Positions 50,002 through 61,065 of a stretch of DNA of 64,000 nt are shown here, one piece after another. Below the pieces are notes generated by a model that made no database searches, was not told the origin of the DNA, and was given only the letters and a program-made list of their open reading frames with translations. The number at the start of each line of letters is the position of its first letter. Positions within the stretch are counted from its first letter, which is position 1. Source of the stretch: Brenneria roseae subsp. roseae (GTDB lineage Bacteria > Pseudomonadota > Gammaproteobacteria > Enterobacterales > Enterobacteriaceae). A program made the translations under genes and the position numbers. The stretch lies in NCBI RefSeq assembly GCF_003115845.1, contig NZ_KZ819028.1:228360-292359 (forward strand). Direction: 5' to 3'.

Positions 50002-51480
50002 TCAATCCGCGAGCCTGTGCTGCCAACGGCGCATCAGGCGGCTTTTCAACCCGGTATCAAAGCGCCAGATATGGTCGAAAATGTGCATGATGCCGGGTTT
50101 CCCGTGATCGGACATCGCTACGGCATGAAACCGGTGCTGAAACTGTCTTTGACGATGGCGTACCTTGTTAACCACCTCATCCGGTAAACGCTGAGCAATA
50201 AAATCCGAAATTACGACGGCATCGGCATCATGCCAGAGTGTGTCATCCATTTTTTCAAGCAGCGCCGACAAGCAGGCGCTCAGATCGGTGCCTCCGCGGA
50301 AAGACTGGCTGAGAAAACGTATCGCCTGTTCGATACCGTTGGCCGAAGTTAGCTCATATCTCACCATGCCCGTTGAAAATAACATGATGTAGCAACGTCG
50401 ATTATCCGCCAGCGCAATGCGTAACAGCGCCAGACAAAATGCTTTGGCGCAGCGTTCGTTAAATCCGCCCATCGAACCTGACGTATCGACGCAGACGATA
50501 AAGGGTCCGCGCGGTTGTTGTTCGTTCTGTTGATGAATAACCGGCCGTTCGGTAGTCTTTTCACGCCAGTTTTCGCCCTGCAAACGATAGGTCAGTAAAC
50601 GGTGTTCCAACAGTCGGCGGTAAAACTCATATTCCAGTTCGCCAATGCTCATGGCCGCCAGTTCTACCGGTAATAAGCGAAGAATATCGTCACTCTGATG
50701 AATCCCGCTCACTTCTTCCGGTACGGTAGCAGGTTCGCGCACCATCACTTTGAAGGCTTCTCTGGGGGTATCCTGACTGATGATGGATTTGGTTTCGCGA
50801 CTGCGTCCCAGACGCTCTGCCAGATGTTGCAAATCTGGCTGTCGTTGCAGGAACGCGCCAAAATCCAACAGCGGCTGATAGTCGGTATGGATGCGCTTTC
50901 CGGCGCTGAGATCCCACAGCCGTCCTGCCGCGTTTTCATTCTCGGCCAGAATCGGTTCAAGTTTTCCGCTCAATGTAAGCCGCTGTTGCAGCTCATCCAA
51001 CAGAATCTCGCGTTCCTGTTCCATTATCTGATGATGCAGAGAAAGCGTTTGCAGCGTCAGGCTCAGCCGCCAGCGTTGTAAAAACAGCGAGTGCAATCCG
51101 CTACTGATTTTTTGTCCGAGGGTCTGCTCCGGCGTATTGACCAACCGATCCGCCTGCGTGAGGAAAGGGGATTCAACCGCATCCAGCATGTTCATGATCC
51201 TGGGAAGACGCGTTTGAAATCCCTGATTATCCACAGCCTGAGAGCGTTGGTAACAATTGAATTCCGTTTCCAGCTCCTGTGGCGCTTGCGTATTGCGCAG
51301 GCGTTGTTTCAGGTTTTCTTTCCAGTCAGGCAGTTCATTAAGCAGGGCGGATTTAAGGGTGGGATATTTATCAAAGAAAATGGCCAGCTGTGGCGTCGCC
51401 AATAGCGTGACGATCAGATCGTCCAATAGCTCGTTTTCGTCTATCGACAGCAACAATTCCAGTGATTCGAGCGTTATCAT
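50002..51480 (-). CDS. viaA: VWA-domain protein ViaA, RavA partner
   Basis: This 492-residue protein has a helical N-terminal part and a C-terminal von Willebrand A domain with the metal site motif DTSGSMGG (near residue 327) and ISDF further on. It stimulates the ATPase activity of RavA. Together they associate with respiratory complex I and fumarate reductase and raise aminoglycoside sensitivity in E. coli. It follows ravA by 6 bp and is convergent with asnA. Confidence 0.95.
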   Translation of the reverse strand: MITLESLELLLSIDENELLDDLIVTLLATPQLAIFFDKYPTLKSALLNELPDWKENLKQRLRNTQAPQELETEFNCYQRSQAVDNQGFQTRLPRIMNMLDAVESPFLTQADRLVNTPEQTLGQKISSGLHSLFLQRWRLSLTLQTLSLHHQIMEQEREILLDELQQRLTLSGKLEPILAENENAAGRLWDLSAGKRIHTDYQPLLDFGAFLQRQPDLQHLAERLGRSRETKSIISQDTPREAFKVMVREPATVPEEVSGIHQSDDILRLLPVELAAMSIGELEYEFYRRLLEHRLLTYRLQGENWREKTTERPVIHQQNEQQPRGPFIVCVDTSGSMGGFNERCAKAFCLALLRIALADNRRCYIMLFSTGMVRYELTSANGIEQAIRFLSQSFRGGTDLSACLSALLEKMDDTLWHDADAVVISDFIAQRLPDEVVNKVRHRQRQFQHRFHAVAMSDHGKPGIMHIFDHIWRFDTGLKSRLMRRWQHRLAD

Positions 51481-51486
51481 CCTGGT

Positions 51487-52983
51487 TTAATCCTGTTCTG
51501 ACTGTTGGATCTGTTCGGCCACCAGTTGCAGACTGGCTTCTATTTTGGCCAGCCATTCGCCCGGAACGAACAGACAGGGCTGATGCTGACCAAATAACCG
51601 CCGTTGCTCACGCAATTGGATATGCAGTTTTTCATATTCATCGGTGATTTCTGCCGGCAATGTGCAATCACGTTTTTCAGGCAGAGAAAGAATGGAAGAT
51701 TGCAGGCTGATATCCCGGATAGTCAGGTGCAGGCGATCGTCTACCACCAGATCCAATCGTTGGGTAAAGCCAATGCCATTGAGTTTTCCTCTTATTTCTC
51801 CCCCTTTCTGTAACCAGTTTTGTAGAGCATGACGGTCAATAATCAGGTGGCTGACTTCAATTTCATTCAGGATTAACGGCCGTTGCAGAACCAGACTCAG
51901 TGAATCCGCCGTGAGCGTTTCAGGCAGAGAATAGTGGAATTTCCGGCCGAGAAAAGCGCCTTGTTTCTCTACCGATAAAGCCTGCAATTCGCTCTGCTGC
52001 ATCTGATACTGTTGACGTTTTATGTTCAGCTGTTGCAGGCGGAACAACAAATTCTTCTGCTGGTAAGCCTGCTCGGTGAGCAACTGTTCAAGCTGTTGTT
52101 CTATCAACACCAGCGTATCGTGATCGTGCCAGAGACAATCTTTCAGCAGAATGATGTCAATCGGAGTGATACTTTCCCGTCCGCTGAAGAAGGCGCAGGC
52201 CTGAAGCAGGCGCAGCGCTTTCTTCCAACGCCTGTCGGAAACATAAGGGGCCTGTTCCAGGGTATCCAGCTGCTGGCGCAGTTGATAAATGAGTTCGAAA
52301 CAGTTTTCCGGCAGTGAAACCCGATCAATCTCGCCTTGCCATTGTTGATATTCTTCATCGCTGACGCTGAGTGAATGGCTGACGGGGTTATCGCGGTCAT
52401 TGCTGCTATTAACCAACAGGGCGCGAAAGTTATGTTTTTCCTGAACCTTATCCAGCCATAGGCGAATGAGCATGCGGTCGTACAGTGCTTCCAGGCTGCT
52501 GTCGGTTTCGGGTAATTCATTGGAGGCGGTGACCAGAAGGCGCATCGGGATGCGATCTTCGCTGTTGCCGTTACGAAAACGGCGCTCGTTAATGGCGGTG
52601 AGTAGCGTATTCAGAATGGCTGGACCCGCTTTCCAGATCTCATCCAGAAAGACGATCTCAGCTTCCGGCAGATAGCCCTCTGTCAAGCGCTGGTAGCGGC
52701 CTTCATCTTTTAACGCTTGAATCGATAGCGGGCCGAAGACTTCTTCCGGCGTGGAGAAGCGGGTCATCAGGTATTCGAAAGCATTCGCATGTCGAAAAGC
52801 GAATTTGAGACGTCGGGCGATCATGCTTTTCGCAATGCCCGGAGGACCCAGTAAAAAGACGCTTTCTCCGCTTAGCGCAGCCAACAGGCACAAACGAATG
52901 GCATGTTGCCGTTCATACAGACCATGCTCAAGCGCATTACTGAGACGCGAAATTCTTTCAGCCAGCGTGGCGGATTGAAGCAT
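51487..52983 (-). CDS. ravA: MoxR-type AAA+ ATPase RavA
   Basis: This 498-residue ATPase has Walker A GPPGIAKS (46-53), Walker [10 protein letters not shown] (about 107-115) and sensor residues in [20 protein letters not shown], followed by the RavA-specific C-terminal domains that in E. coli bind the lysine decarboxylase LdcI. The start at 52983 gives the family length. It is first of the ravA-viaA operon and divergent from kup across 330 bp. Confidence 0.96.
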   Translation of the reverse strand: MLQSATLAERISRLSNALEHGLYERQHAIRLCLLAALSGESVFLLGPPGIAKSMIARRLKFAFRHANAFEYLMTRFSTPEEVFGPLSIQALKDEGRYQRLTEGYLPEAEIVFLDEIWKAGPAILNTLLTAINERRFRNGNSEDRIPMRLLVTASNELPETDSSLEALYDRMLIRLWLDKVQEKHNFRALLVNSSNDRDNPVSHSLSVSDEEYQQWQGEIDRVSLPENCFELIYQLRQQLDTLEQAPYVSDRRWKKALRLLQACAFFSGRESITPIDIILLKDCLWHDHDTLVLIEQQLEQLLTEQAYQQKNLLFRLQQLNIKRQQYQMQQSELQALSVEKQGAFLGRKFHYSLPETLTADSLSLVLQRPLILNEIEVSHLIIDRHALQNWLQKGGEIRGKLNGIGFTQRLDLVVDDRLHLTIRDISLQSSILSLPEKRDCTLPAEITDEYEKLHIQLREQRRLFGQHQPCLFVPGEWLAKIEASLQLVAEQIQQSEQD

Positions 52984-53313
52984 AACCAATCATTCTCATG
53001 GTGTTGTTCAGAAGGAGAACCGTCGTTTTCAGGAAAGCCTGAACTTTACAAAGACAATAGTAATAATAAACGGCAGATCACAGATTTTTATTAGTATGTT
53101 GTTACCGATTATTCCCCCTTCTGAGCCGATTAATCAATAAACCACTTTTTACAGGATGTTTCGTACTCGATATAAAAATAGGTTTTTACATTTTTTTGTG
53201 TATATGCATTTTGTTTCATGCATAACATGGCGTTATGCATATGTGCGTTTTTGAGCGAGCAAAAGCGGAATTTCGCTATTCGCTGACAGAATGGATAACA
53301 GAAGATAAGGTCT
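52984..53313. other. 330-bp divergent region between ravA and kup
   Basis: The gap holds a hairpin TTCAGG-AAAG-CCTGAA (53028-53043), AT-rich sequence, and an inverted repeat ATGCATAAC / GTTATGCAT (53218-53226 and 53232-53240) about 75 bp upstream of kup. Both promoters must lie here; no clear consensus promoter was identified. Confidence 0.55.
53218..53240. promoter_or_regulatory. Inverted repeat upstream of kup
   Basis: ATGCATAAC and GTTATGCAT are perfect 9-bp inverted arms with a 5-bp spacer (ATGGC). The place upstream of kup fits a dimeric regulator site or cruciform. No known consensus is recognised. Confidence 0.4.
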
Positions 53314-55182
53314 ATGAGCTCAGAACATAAACGTTCGCTTCCGGCGGTAACGCTGGCGGCGATTGGCGTGGTCTATGGCGATATCGGGACCAGTCCGCTT
53401 TACACCCTGAGAGAGTGTTTATCCGGACATTTCGGTTTTGGTGTCGAACCCGATTCAGTATTTGGCTTTCTCTCCTTAATCTTTTGGCTGTTGATTATTA
53501 TTGTCTCGCTTAAGTATCTGACCTATGTGATGAGAGCGGATAACGCTGGCGAGGGCGGGATACTCACCCTGATGTCGTTGGCCGGACGTAATACGTCGGA
53601 TCGAATGACGTCGGTGTTGGTGATTTTGGGGTTGATTGGCGGCAGTTTCTTCTATGGCGAGGTGGTGATTACGCCAGCGATATCAGTGATGTCTGCCATG
53701 GAGGGGTTGAAAATAGCCGCGCCTTCCATGGACAACTATATCGTTCCGCTATCGATCATTGTTCTGACGCTGCTGTTTATTATTCAAAAGCACGGTACCG
53801 GCAGCATGGGGAAATTATTTGCCCCGGTCATGCTGGTTTGGTTTCTTACGCTTGGGGTGCTCGGTGCGCGCAGTATCATTGATAACCCCGACGTGTTGCG
53901 GGCGCTGAATCCGATGTGTGCCGTTCACTTCTTCGCCGAATACAGAATGGTTTCTTTTTTTGCTCTGGGGGCCGTGGTTCTGGCCATCACCGGGGTTGAA
54001 GCGTTGTACGCGGATATGGGGCATTTTGGCAAATTTCCTATTCGTCTCGCCTGGTTTATCGTGGTGTTGCCATCGCTGGTGTTGAACTATTTTGGTCAGG
54101 GCGCGTTGCTGCTGAAAAACCCGGAGGCCATTAAGAATCCTTTTTTCTTGCTGGCTCCCGATTGGGCGCTGATTCCGCTGCTGATATTGGCGACGTTGGC
54201 GACGATCATCGCCTCTCAGGCGGTGATTTCGGGCGTATTTTCTCTGACTCGTCAGGCGGTTCGTCTGGGGTATCTGCCCCCGATGCGCATTGTACATACC
54301 TCTGATATGGAGTCCGGACAGATCTATATCCCGGCGGTTAACGGGTTGCTATATATCGCCGTGGTGATCGTGATTGTCAGCTTTGAGCATTCAAGCAATC
54401 TGGCGGCGGCATACGGCATTGCGGTAACGGGAACGATGGTGTTAACCAGTATTCTGTTCTGTACGGTGGCGATTAAGAACTGGCATTGGCACCGCTATCT
54501 GGTGTGGGTATTACTGACCTGCCTGCTGTTTATTGATGTTCCGATGTTCCTGGCCAACGTGATGAAAATATTCTCAGGTGGTTGGCTGCCGCTGGCGTTG
54601 GGCATGGTGATGTTTATCATTATGACCACCTGGAAAAGTGAACGTTTCCGGTTATTGCGCCGTTTGCACGAGCACGGCAACTCGCTGGATGCGATGATTA
54701 CTTCACTGGAAAAATCACCGCCGGTACGCGTACCGGGAACGGCGGTTTACCTGTCTCGCGCGATTCATGTCATTCCATTCGCACTTTTACATAACCTCAA
54801 ACATAACAAGATATTGCATGAGCGCGTGGTGCTGTTAACCATGCGAACCGAAGATGCGCCCTATGTACTTAACGCTCGTCGGGTGACGGTAGAACAGCTT
54901 TCTCCCACGTTTTGGCGGGTCATTGCCAATTACGGCTGGCGCGAAACACCCAATGTGGAAGAGGTGTTTCATCGCTGCTGGCAGGATGGATTAACCTGCC
55001 AGATGATGGAGACATCGTTCTTTATGTCCAATGAATCACTGACGATGGGGAAACGCCCGTGGTATCTGCGACTACGTGGCAAACTCTTCATGATGCTCAG
55101 CCGTAACGCGCTGCGTGCGGCGGATCAGTTTGAAATACCGCCTAACAGGCTGATTGAGCTGGGTATTCAGGTAGAGATTTAA
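53314..55182 (+). CDS. kup: Low-affinity potassium transporter Kup
   Basis: This 622-residue inner-membrane K+ symporter has the KUP/HAK family length. About twelve membrane spans occupy the first 440 residues and a cytoplasmic domain the rest. The first span has [20 protein letters not shown], the family signature. It works mainly at low pH or high osmolarity. AAGG precedes the ATG. It shares a bidirectional hairpin with the convergent qseC. Confidence 0.97.
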   Translation: MSSEHKRSLPAVTLAAIGVVYGDIGTSPLYTLRECLSGHFGFGVEPDSVFGFLSLIFWLLIIIVSLKYLTYVMRADNAGEGGILTLMSLAGRNTSDRMTSVLVILGLIGGSFFYGEVVITPAISVMSAMEGLKIAAPSMDNYIVPLSIIVLTLLFIIQKHGTGSMGKLFAPVMLVWFLTLGVLGARSIIDNPDVLRALNPMCAVHFFAEYRMVSFFALGAVVLAITGVEALYADMGHFGKFPIRLAWFIVVLPSLVLNYFGQGALLLKNPEAIKNPFFLLAPDWALIPLLILATLATIIASQAVISGVFSLTRQAVRLGYLPPMRIVHTSDMESGQIYIPAVNGLLYIAVVIVIVSFEHSSNLAAAYGIAVTGTMVLTSILFCTVAIKNWHWHRYLVWVLLTCLLFIDVPMFLANVMKIFSGGWLPLALGMVMFIIMTTWKSERFRLLRRLHEHGNSLDAMITSLEKSPPVRVPGTAVYLSRAIHVIPFALLHNLKHNKILHERVVLLTMRTEDAPYVLNARRVTVEQLSPTFWRVIANYGWRETPNVEEVFHRCWQDGLTCQMMETSFFMSNESLTMGKRPWYLRLRGKLFMMLSRNALRAADQFEIPPNRLIELGIQVEI

Positions 55183-55187
55183 ATCGC

Positions 55188-55215
55188 GTAACGGTCTGGG
55201 AAACCAGACCGTTAC
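55188..55215. terminator. Bidirectional hairpin between kup and qseC
   Basis: GTAACGGTCTGG (55188-55199) and CCAGACCGTTAC (55204-55215) form a perfect 12-bp stem with a GAAA tetraloop. It overlaps the last codon of qseC. U-tracts are weak on both sides, so termination strength is uncertain. Confidence 0.7.
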
Positions 55216-56561
55216 CAATTTATTGATACCTGCAATCCCCCTTCAGGCCGATTGGCAAAGTTCACCCGCATACCGTGCAGTTTGGCGATATTGTTTACAA
55301 TAGAAATGCCCAAACCGCTGCCGGACTTCTCCTGTCCGGGAGGACGGAAAAAGCGTTCTCCAATCCGAGTCAGCGCTTCATCGCTTATTCCCGGGCCTTC
55401 ATCGGTAACCTGGAAACCGTGAGGCGTGAGTTGCAAACGAATTATACTGCCAGCGTGGCTATAGCGGATGGCATTATCCAACAGATTACGAATCAAAAGC
55501 GTCAGCAGCAGCGGATGACCCTGGCGGTTTACCGGGTTGTCTGGTAAATCCAGCGTCAATTCAATTCCCGCTGTTTTCGCCTGATGATAATGGTCGATGA
55601 CAACCTGTCGCATGAGTGCTTGTAGTTGAATGGTTTGTTGCCCGTTCAATAGCGATTCAGAATCCAGTCGTGACAACGTTAATAGCTGATCCACCAACCG
55701 GGTTGCCCGATCGATCCCTTTGTCCAGATTAGTCAGCGCATGACGTCTGACGTCTTCATCATCATGTGCCAACTGAGCGACTTCCGTTTGTACCTTCAGC
55801 GCCGCTAACGGACTGCGCAGTTCATGAGCCGCATCGGAGGTGAATCGACGTTCACGCACCAGCATATCGTTGACTCGGGCAAACAGATGATTCAGTTCGT
55901 TAACCAGCGGGAGAACTTCCTGTGGGACGTTGTGGATGTCCAATGGCGTACCTTCTTCCGGCGTCCGTTGGCGCAACTGCGTGGTAATGCGTTGCAGTGG
56001 TGACAGCTCGCGGGTAATCAGCCAGAACAGCAATAGCAGCATGATGGGGAGAGCGAAAAGCCAAGGCATCAGATTGGTTTTGACAATATCCAACACCAAA
56101 TCCTTGCGGTATTCCCATTCTTGCCCCACAACGACCACATAACGATCGTCCGCTGTTGACAGCCATACCAGTCGCCATTTGTCGTCGTCATCCCTTAACC
56201 TGCCGTCGGTAAAGCCGTTGCGTGAATAGTTAAAAATAAAGTCTTTACCGTTTTCACCGTCGTTCAGCACCATCTCACCACGGCGGGTGAAAATGGCAAA
56301 GGCCAGCGCATCGTCTTCCTGTTGCCCGTGATGATTGCGCACCAGGTTTTTCGTTTTGGGTAGTGAAGGTGACTCCGGCTTGATTTCAGCTGGATTCATG
56401 GTGGCCAAACGTTTGGCAAATAGCATTTGCTGGGTATCAAACAGTTCGTTCACATTATGGCGAGTTTGGTACCACGAAAGCAGCCCGGCTATTCCCCAGC
56501 AGGTCAGTGTCAGTAGAATGAAGCCAGCAATCAGACGCAAGCGCAGGCTGAGGTGCGTCAT
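55212..56561 (-). CDS. qseC: Sensor histidine kinase QseC
   Basis: This 449-residue inner-membrane kinase has spans at about 8-30 and 165-184 around a periplasmic sensor domain ([22 protein letters not shown]). The HAMP region and H-box [15 protein letters not shown] (H246 phosphorylated) follow. The ATPase domain has N-box [10 protein letters not shown] and GSGLGISIV. It senses autoinducer-3/adrenergic signals in E. coli; the signal here is unknown. It overlaps qseB by 4 bp. Confidence 0.93.
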   Translation of the reverse strand: MTHLSLRLRLIAGFILLTLTCWGIAGLLSWYQTRHNVNELFDTQQMLFAKRLATMNPAEIKPESPSLPKTKNLVRNHHGQQEDDALAFAIFTRRGEMVLNDGENGKDFIFNYSRNGFTDGRLRDDDDKWRLVWLSTADDRYVVVVGQEWEYRKDLVLDIVKTNLMPWLFALPIMLLLLFWLITRELSPLQRITTQLRQRTPEEGTPLDIHNVPQEVLPLVNELNHLFARVNDMLVRERRFTSDAAHELRSPLAALKVQTEVAQLAHDDEDVRRHALTNLDKGIDRATRLVDQLLTLSRLDSESLLNGQQTIQLQALMRQVVIDHYHQAKTAGIELTLDLPDNPVNRQGHPLLLTLLIRNLLDNAIRYSHAGSIIRLQLTPHGFQVTDEGPGISDEALTRIGERFFRPPGQEKSGSGLGISIVNNIAKLHGMRVNFANRPEGGLQVSINW

Positions 56562-57220
56562 GCCGCATCCCCTAAAATATAGCCAACCCCGTGTACGGTG
56601 CGGATAAAGTCGCTGCCCAGTTTTTTACGCAAATGGTGAATGTGAACTTCTACGGCATTGCTGGAAACGTCGTCGTCCCAGCCATAAAGCTTTTCTTCCA
56701 ACTGTGAGCGAGTCAGCACGCGGTTGGGGTTCATCAAAAATAGCTCCAGCAATGACAATTCGCGGGATTTAAGGATTAGCGGTTCATTGTTGAATGTCAC
56801 GGTACGTGAAGCGGGCTCAAGTGACACGGCGCCGTGCGTCAGCGTTGGCTGTAATTGACCATGCCGACGGCGGATTAACGCTTGCAGACGGGCGGCTACT
56901 TCCGCCAGTGCAAAAGGTTTACACAGATAATCATCCGCGCCAAGTTGTAAGCCTTCAACCCGTTGTTCCAGCGCATCTCGTGCGGTAAGGATCAATACGG
57001 GTTCATCGTGTCCAGCCTGACGCCAGCGGCGCAGGATGTCCAGCCCGTCAATTTCCGGCAGGCTGAGATCGAGAACAACTGCGTCATAGGGGGCGGCATC
57101 CATCGCAGCTAAGCCTTCTTTACCTTGTGTGAACCAATCAACGCTAAAACCAAGCTTAATTAACCCGGCCCTGAGGCCATCACCGATTAAGCGGTCGTCC
57201 TCGATTAACAATATTCTCAT
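56558..57220 (-). CDS. qseB: Response regulator QseB
   Basis: This 220-residue OmpR/PhoB-type regulator has a receiver domain with D51 as phosphate acceptor ([12 protein letters not shown]), T79 and K102 positions conserved, and a C-terminal winged helix ([13 protein letters not shown]). It works with QseC. It is divergent from ygiW across 222 bp containing a TTAAG direct repeat. Confidence 0.94.
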   Translation of the reverse strand: MRILLIEDDRLIGDGLRAGLIKLGFSVDWFTQGKEGLAAMDAAPYDAVVLDLSLPEIDGLDILRRWRQAGHDEPVLILTARDALEQRVEGLQLGADDYLCKPFALAEVAARLQALIRRRHGQLQPTLTHGAVSLEPASRTVTFNNEPLILKSRELSLLELFLMNPNRVLTRSQLEEKLYGWDDDVSSNAVEVHIHHLRKKLGSDFIRTVHGVGYILGDAA

Positions 57221-57342
57221 TACCGTCCACCTTCATTGCCTATAGCGATGTTATACGGTTTACGCACAGAACTGACAACCTGAAGACGGCTAATTGCGGC
57301 GTGCTTCGCAGTATTCATATCTATAAGGAAATCTGAACTATT

Positions 57343-57359
57343 CTTAAGATTCTGTTAAG
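57343..57359. promoter_or_regulatory. TTAAG direct repeat, candidate QseB/PmrA-type box
   Basis: CTTAAG (57343-57348) and GTTAAG (57354-57359) are spaced by 5 bp, an 11-bp period. This is the layout of PmrA and QseB boxes. It lies between divergent qseB and ygiW, about 84 bp upstream of ygiW, and could serve both. Confidence 0.65.
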
Positions 57360-57442
57360 AACATTTTGTTCTACTTCCTAACGTAAGACAGATATCGCGC
57401 AGTATTACTGTTCAGCAAATGGAAAGAAAAAGGAAATAACCT

Positions 57443-57847
57443 ATGAAAAAAGTAGCAACGGTATTCGCTATCGCCGCATTGTGTACCGCCCCGGTTTTCG
57501 CCGCACAAACCGGTGGGTTTACGGACCCTAAAGCACCGAACACCAATAGTCAGAACACCGCTGGTGGATTTGTCGCCTCTCAGGGGAGCGTAACGACTGT
57601 CGCGAAAGCGAAAGAAATGAAAGATGATAGCTGGGTTACCCTGCGCGGCACCATTGAACAACGCATCGGGGATGAAGACTATTTGTTCCGCGACGAGTCC
57701 GGCACCATGACGGTCGAGATTGATGACAAATACTGGAACGGACAGACGATTACGCCTCAGGACAAGGTTGAGTTACAGGGAGAACTCGATAAAGGGTTCA
57801 ATTCAGCCGAGCTGGATGTTAAGCAGGTGAAGAAAATCCAGGGGTAA
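57443..57847 (+). CDS. ygiW: Periplasmic OB-fold protein YgiW (VisP-like)
   Basis: This 134-residue protein has a signal peptide ending near APVFA (about residue 20) and a BOF/OB-fold domain (about 50-134; VTLRGTIEQRIGDEDYLFRD, VELQGELDKGF). The family is linked to stress and virulence and sits next to qseBC in E. coli. Here it is divergent from qseBC, while in E. coli the order is ygiW then qseBC on different layout. A GC-rich hairpin (57871-57890) follows. Confidence 0.9.
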   Translation: MKKVATVFAIAALCTAPVFAAQTGGFTDPKAPNTNSQNTAGGFVASQGSVTTVAKAKEMKDDSWVTLRGTIEQRIGDEDYLFRDESGTMTVEIDDKYWNGQTITPQDKVELQGELDKGFNSAELDVKQVKKIQG

Positions 57848-57870
57848 TGACCTCTCTTAATCATCCTGAA

Positions 57871-57890
57871 GGGCGGACGACGCGCCGCCC
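57871..57890 (+). terminator. Probable ygiW terminator hairpin
   Basis: GGGCGG (57871-57876) pairs with CCGCCC (57885-57890), followed by GCTTTCCC. The U-tract is poor, so strength is uncertain. Confidence 0.5.
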
Positions 57891-58022
57891 GCTTTCCCAA
57901 CGTAGATGACTTAGGCCGATTGCTTCAAGAAAGACGAAACGAGTTTCTTCCAACCTATTTTCCCGTCATCACCCTATCTCTGGCTAGTTTGATCAACAGC
58001 GGTTATTCAATTTTATTGTGAT

Positions 58023-58118
58023 AGCGAAACGTTTCGATAACGATCACATTTTCGTTATGTCCTCTTTGCCTTTTCGCGTTATCTCTTTCTACAATGTTTA
58101 TCAGCGAAACGTTTCGCT
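58023..58118 (+). promoter_or_regulatory. rbs operon control region: RbsR palindromes, CRP site and promoter
   Basis: Two RbsR-like palindromes are present: 58023-58038 (AGCGAAACGTTTCGAT) and 58103-58118 (AGCGAAACGTTTCGCT, perfect), with centres exactly 80 bp apart. A CRP site (TTCGATAACGATCACA, 58033-58048) overlaps the first. A promoter follows with TTGCCT (58066-58071) and TACAAT (58090-58095), 18-bp spacer. The predicted start near 58102 puts CRP at about -61.5 and the downstream operator over +1. Confidence 0.8.
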
Positions 58119-58131
58119 AGTGGGGAAGGCA

Positions 58132-58551
58132 ATGAAAAAAGCGGTATTACTGAATTCTGAAGTTTCTTCTGTTATTTCCCGGTTGGGACATACCGATCGG
58201 TTGGTTATTGGCGATGCGGGCTTGCCCATCCCTGAGACCACAACCCGGATTGATCTGGCGTTAACGCACAATGTGCCCACCTTTTTGCAGGTGGTTAACG
58301 CGGTAATCAGTGAGATGCAGGTTGAAGCCGCAATCCTGGCGGAAGAAATTATCGAAAATAATCCAAAACTCCATGACGCATTACTTGATCAATTAAAGCA
58401 ACTTGAACAACACCAGGGAAATTCAATTGCATTGCATTATGTCAGCCATGAAGATTTTAAGATCCAAAGCGGGAAAAGCAGGGCCATTATTCGCAGCGGA
58501 GAGTGTTCTCCGTATGCCAATGTCATCTTTTGTGCTGGTGTAACGTTCTGA
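58132..58551 (+). CDS. rbsD: D-ribose pyranase
   Basis: This 139-residue enzyme interconverts beta-pyranose and beta-furanose forms of ribose after uptake. The N-terminus [20 protein letters not shown] contains the catalytic His20. The start at 58132 gives the E. coli length; a longer frame runs back across the operator. It opens the rbsDACBKR operon, 14 bp after the main RbsR operator. Confidence 0.96.
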   Translation: MKKAVLLNSEVSSVISRLGHTDRLVIGDAGLPIPETTTRIDLALTHNVPTFLQVVNAVISEMQVEAAILAEEIIENNPKLHDALLDQLKQLEQHQGNSIALHYVSHEDFKIQSGKSRAIIRSGECSPYANVIFCAGVTF

Positions 58552-58558
58552 GGCATCA

Positions 58559-60064
58559 ATGCAACCTTTACTGCAACTGCAAGGAATAACGAAATCTTTC
58601 CCCGGCGTTAAGGCGCTATCTAATGCCGCATTAAATGTTTATCCGGGAAAAGTGATGGCGCTGGTGGGCGAAAATGGGGCGGGTAAATCCACCATGATGA
58701 AAGTACTGACCGGGATCTACAGCAAAGATGCCGGCAGTATTCATTTCCTTGGCGAGGAAGTGAATTTCAGCGGCCCCAAAGCTTCTCAGGAAGCCGGGAT
58801 TGGCATTATTCATCAGGAATTGAACCTGATACCTCAATTGACGATCGCCGAGAACATTTTCCTGGGCCGTGAATTTACCAACCGTTTTGGTCGCATTGAC
58901 TGGAATAAGATGTATGCGGAAGCGGACAAGCTGCTGAAGCGTCTGAATCTGCGCTATGACAGCCGCCGCCTTGTGGGCGATCTGTCGATCGGCGATCAGC
59001 AAATGGTAGAAATCGCCAAGGTATTGAGTTTTGAATCAAAAGTCATCGTGATGGATGAACCTACCGATGCGCTGACGGACACCGAAACGGCCTCACTATT
59101 CAGCGTTATCAGAGAGCTCCAGTCTCAGGGACGCGGCATTGTTTATATTTCCCATCGTCTGAAAGAAATTTTTGAAATATGCGATGACGTCACCGTATTC
59201 CGCGACGGCCAATTCATTGGTGAATGCCCGGTCGGTGAACTACAGGAAGACACGCTAATTGAAATGATGGTGGGGCGTAAACTGGAAGAGCAGTATCCGC
59301 GGCTAAATCAGGCGCCGGGCGACATACGTCTTAAGGTTGAAAATCTTTCCGGTCCGGGAGTTGATAACGTCAGCTTTACCGTGCGCAGAGGGGAAATTCT
59401 TGGCGTTGCGGGCCTGATGGGCGCGGGCCGTACCGAATTGATGAAAATTCTTTACGGCGCCTTACCCCGCACTGGCGGTTATGTCGCACTGGATGGCCGT
59501 GAAGTGGTCACCCATAAGCCCCAGGATGGTCTGGCAAACGGCATCGTCTACATCTCTGAAGATCGTAAACGTGACGGATTGGTGCTGGGCATGTCGGTGA
59601 AAGAGAATATGTCTCTGACGGCTTTACGCTATTTCAGCCGTCGCGGCGGCCAGCTCAAGCATCCGGAAGAACAGCAGGCGGTTGGTGATTTTATCCGCCT
59701 TTTCAATATTAAAACCCCATCAATGGAACAACCTATCGGGTTGTTATCAGGGGGAAATCAGCAAAAAGTCGCGATCGCTCGCGGGCTGATGACCCGTCCC
59801 AACGTTCTGATTCTTGATGAACCTACTCGCGGTGTCGATGTGGGGGCGAAGAAAGAAATTTATCAATTAATCAATCAGTTCAAACAAGAAGGGTTGAGCA
59901 TCATATTGGTTTCATCCGAGATGCCCGAAGTGCTGGGAATGAGTGACCGCATCATCGTGATGCATGAAGGCCGCTTGAGTGGTGATTTCCCGATTGAGCA
60001 GGCGACCCAGGAAACGCTGATGGCTGCGGCCGTTGGTAAGCAATACGGCGTAAAGCAGGAGTGA
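58559..60064 (+). CDS. rbsA: Ribose ABC transporter ATP-binding protein
   Basis: This 501-residue protein has two ATPase domains in tandem. The first has Walker [15 protein letters not shown]; the second has the degenerate [12 protein letters not shown], as is normal for sugar importers of this type. The signature [14 protein letters not shown] is in the second half. It powers RbsBC. It lies 7 bp after rbsD. Confidence 0.98.
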   Translation: MQPLLQLQGITKSFPGVKALSNAALNVYPGKVMALVGENGAGKSTMMKVLTGIYSKDAGSIHFLGEEVNFSGPKASQEAGIGIIHQELNLIPQLTIAENIFLGREFTNRFGRIDWNKMYAEADKLLKRLNLRYDSRRLVGDLSIGDQQMVEIAKVLSFESKVIVMDEPTDALTDTETASLFSVIRELQSQGRGIVYISHRLKEIFEICDDVTVFRDGQFIGECPVGELQEDTLIEMMVGRKLEEQYPRLNQAPGDIRLKVENLSGPGVDNVSFTVRRGEILGVAGLMGAGRTELMKILYGALPRTGGYVALDGREVVTHKPQDGLANGIVYISEDRKRDGLVLGMSVKENMSLTALRYFSRRGGQLKHPEEQQAVGDFIRLFNIKTPSMEQPIGLLSGGNQQKVAIARGLMTRPNVLILDEPTRGVDVGAKKEIYQLINQFKQEGLSIILVSSEMPEVLGMSDRIIVMHEGRLSGDFPIEQATQETLMAAAVGKQYGVKQE

Positions 60065-60071
60065 GTCAGAC

Positions 60072-61040
60072 ATGAGTTCCCAATCTATCGCAGCAAAACG
60101 CTGGTTCAGTAAAGAGTGGCTATTGGAGCAGAAATCGCTGATTGCCCTGCTGATCCTTATTGCGATTGTTTCCGCATTAAGTCCTAACTTTTTTACCCTG
60201 AACAACCTGTTCAACATTCTTCAGCAAACGTCCGTTAATGCCATCATGGCGGTCGGCATGACGCTGGTTATCCTCACGTCGGGCATCGATCTGTCGGTGG
60301 GTTCCCTGCTGGCGCTAACGGGGGCGGTTGCTGCTTCTATGGTTGGTCTCGAAGTCAATGCACTGGTGGCGGTGTTTGGCGCATTGGCATTGGGAGCGCT
60401 GATCGGTGCCGGTACCGGCGTCATTGTTTCCAAAGGTAAGGTTCAAGCCTTTATTGCTACGCTGGTCATGATGCTGCTGCTGCGTGGCGTCACGATGGTT
60501 TATACCAACGGTAGCCCGGTAAATACCGGTTTTTCCGATGCGGCTGACGCATTTGGCTGGTTTGGTATCGGTCGTCCTTTAGGCGTTCCGACGCCGATCT
60601 GGATCATGGCGGTTGTCTTTGCCGCGGCCTGGTACATGCTGCACCACACCCGTTTGGGGCGTTATATCTACGCCCTGGGCGGCAATGAATCAGCTACCCG
60701 CCTTTCCGGTATCAGCGTTGATAAGATCAAGATCATTGTCTATTCCTTGTGTGGGCTGCTGTCGGCTCTCGCCGGGATTATTGAAGTGGCCCGTTTGTCC
60801 TCCGCGCAACCAACAGCGGGTACCGGCTATGAGCTGGATGCTATCGCGGCGGTTGTGCTGGGGGGCACGAGTTTGGCTGGCGGTAAAGGACGTATTGTCG
60901 GAACGTTGATCGGCGCGCTGATCCTCGGTTTTCTTAACAATGGGCTGAATCTGTTAGGTGTTTCTTCTTACTACCAGATGATCGTCAAAGCAGTCGTCAT
61001 TTTGCTGGCGGTTTTGGTAGATAACAAAAGCAGTAAATAA
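60072..61040 (+). CDS. rbsC: Ribose ABC transporter permease
   Basis: This 322-residue inner-membrane permease of the BPD_transp_2 family has about ten spans and closely follows E. coli RbsC. The N-terminus is cytoplasmic (SSQSIAAKRWFSKEWLLEQ) and GGTSLAGGKGRIVGTLIGAL is the conserved loop. It lies 7 bp after rbsA. Confidence 0.98.
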   Translation: MSSQSIAAKRWFSKEWLLEQKSLIALLILIAIVSALSPNFFTLNNLFNILQQTSVNAIMAVGMTLVILTSGIDLSVGSLLALTGAVAASMVGLEVNALVAVFGALALGALIGAGTGVIVSKGKVQAFIATLVMMLLLRGVTMVYTNGSPVNTGFSDAADAFGWFGIGRPLGVPTPIWIMAVVFAAAWYMLHHTRLGRYIYALGGNESATRLSGISVDKIKIIVYSLCGLLSALAGIIEVARLSSAQPTAGTGYELDAIAAVVLGGTSLAGGKGRIVGTLIGALILGFLNNGLNLLGVSSYYQMIVKAVVILLAVLVDNKSSK

Positions 61041-61065
61041 CCTTCATTCACACAGGAATTGAGTT

